Below are positions 5,947 through 6,719 of a DNA stretch of 6,719 nt, in pieces. The notes beneath the pieces were generated by a model. It ran no database searches. It was not told where the DNA came from and was given only the letters and a program-made list of their open reading frames with translations. Numbering within the stretch: the stretch's first letter is position 1; the number at the start of each line of letters is the position of its first letter. The stretch covers positions 1 through 6,719 of the forward strand of contig JAUYBT010000234.1 of the NCBI GenBank assembly GCA_030692905.1. The letters are read 5' to 3'. Both the position numbers and the translations under genes were made by a program. This DNA comes from Bacteroidales bacterium (GTDB taxonomy: Bacteria; Bacteroidota; Bacteroidia; Bacteroidales; VadinHA17).

Positions 5947-6711
5947 ATGGAAAAGGCAAAATCACATGAGTCTGAGATTTCTGTAGAAGAGAGACTAAGA
6001 GCATTATTCGGTCTACAGTTAGTTGATTCAGAGATAGATAAAATTAAAACACTAAGAGGAGAGTTACCTCTTGAGGTACAGGATCTGGAAGATGAAATAG
6101 CAGGACTTGAGACAAGGTTAGGGAATCTCAAAGAAGAGGTTGTTAACCTGGAGAAATCGGTTTCAAAGAAGAATAATGAGATAACCGATGCCGAAGCTCT
6201 GATAAAAAAATACGAGGAGCAGCAAAAAAATGTAAAAAACAACAGGGAATTTGATTCTCTTTCAAAAGAGATTGAATATCAGAATCTGGAAATTGAATTA
6301 TTTAATAAAAAAATTAAGGAGTTCAACTTTCTGATTGGAGAAAAGAAGCTGGTTATTGCTGATTCAGAAGTTACACTTGCTGACCGTAAAGCAGATCTGG
6401 AAATTAAAAAATCAGAGCTTGATGAAATCATTTCTGATACCCAGAAAGAGGAAGAGGGTCTTTATAAAAAATCTGAAAAGATTGAGAAAATAATTGAAGA
6501 AAGGTTACTGACAGCATACAAGAGGATCCGTTCCAATGCGCGAAATGGTCTGGCAGTGGTGCCTGTTCAGAGGGATGCATGTGGTGGTTGTTTTAATCAG
6601 ATCCCGCCCCAGAGACAGCTCGATATCAAATCAAGAAAGAAAATCATTGTCTGTGAATACTGCGGACGAATTCTTGTGGATGATGAAATAATAAAAGAAG
6701 GTCATTTGTAA
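5947..6711 (+). CDS. Coiled-coil C4-type zinc-ribbon protein (DUF164/CT398 type)
   Basis: A 254-residue protein. Residues about 12-195 form a long, highly charged helical region that should fold as a coiled-coil hairpin, with KNNREFDSLSKEI near 97-109 as the best-conserved family stretch. The C-terminal zinc ribbon has four cysteines in two CX2C knuckles, C212/C215 (CGGC) and C236/C239 (CEYC), 20 residues apart, and follows the basic segment YKRIRSNARNG. Family relatives include H. pylori HP0958 (FlgZ), which binds sigma-54 and flaA mRNA, and Chlamydia CT398, which binds sigma-54; the role in Bacteroidota is not established. I see no signal peptide or membrane helix, so it is probably cytoplasmic. 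The ATG lies 2 bp after the Nif3 stop, and the gene ends 8 bp before the window edge, so whether the operon goes on cannot be told. Confidence 0.92.
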   Translation: MEKAKSHESEISVEERLRALFGLQLVDSEIDKIKTLRGELPLEVQDLEDEIAGLETRLGNLKEEVVNLEKSVSKKNNEITDAEALIKKYEEQQKNVKNNREFDSLSKEIEYQNLEIELFNKKIKEFNFLIGEKKLVIADSEVTLADRKADLEIKKSELDEIISDTQKEEEGLYKKSEKIEKIIEERLLTAYKRIRSNARNGLAVVPVQRDACGGCFNQIPPQRQLDIKSRKKIIVCEYCGRILVDDEIIKEGHL

Positions 6712-6719
6712 TTACCCTT

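Noticed and set aside
5889..6242. Minus-strand open frame of 117 residues rich in S and F
   Set aside because: It is the reverse reading of the coiled-coil part of the zinc-ribbon gene, where Glu/Lys-rich codons give Ser/Phe-rich antisense peptides.

Overview
The window looks like chromosomal DNA from a member of the Bacteroidota, probably near the Bacteroidales. The evidence is the protein sequences (AlaRS, M23 and Nif3 types), the AT-rich intergenic DNA, the lack of Shine-Dalgarno sequences, and two good matches to the Bacteroidota -7 promoter element TAnnTTTG. All genes look like chromosomal housekeeping or conserved genes. I see no transposase, integrase, phage gene, CRISPR array or RNA gene.

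Layout: the minus strand from 1 to 2241 carries alaS, alanyl-tRNA synthetase, cut by the left edge so that about the last 125 residues are missing. A 111-bp divergent intergenic region follows. The rest is on the plus strand: two tandem M23 (LytM-type) membrane-anchored metallopeptidase genes (2353-3321 and 3415-4386), a 126-bp spacer with two short tandem-repeat arrays, and a tight three-gene run. That run is a small MerR-family regulator (4513-4848), a Nif3-like dinuclear-metal protein with a central CutA/PII-like insert (4850-5944) and a coiled-coil C4 zinc-ribbon protein (5947-6711). Gaps inside the run are 1 and 2 bp, so it is almost certainly one transcript.

From general knowledge of Bacteroidota genomes, alaS, an M23 peptidase, a short MerR protein, Nif3 and a zinc-ribbon protein often lie together. 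This block therefore appears to be a conserved neighbourhood rather than a newly acquired island. The local differences are the duplicated M23 gene and the repeat-filled spacer before merR.

How the genes work together is only partly inferable. The M23 pair probably cuts peptidoglycan cross-links from the periplasmic face of the inner membrane. MerR may regulate its own operon. Nif3 and the zinc-ribbon protein are metal-binding proteins of poorly known role. I did not find a convincing undescribed system. The items most worth a second look are the self-complementary 8-bp/7-bp repeat arrays upstream of merR, the near-leaderless promoter of the second M23 gene, and the tandem M23 duplication with both active sites intact.
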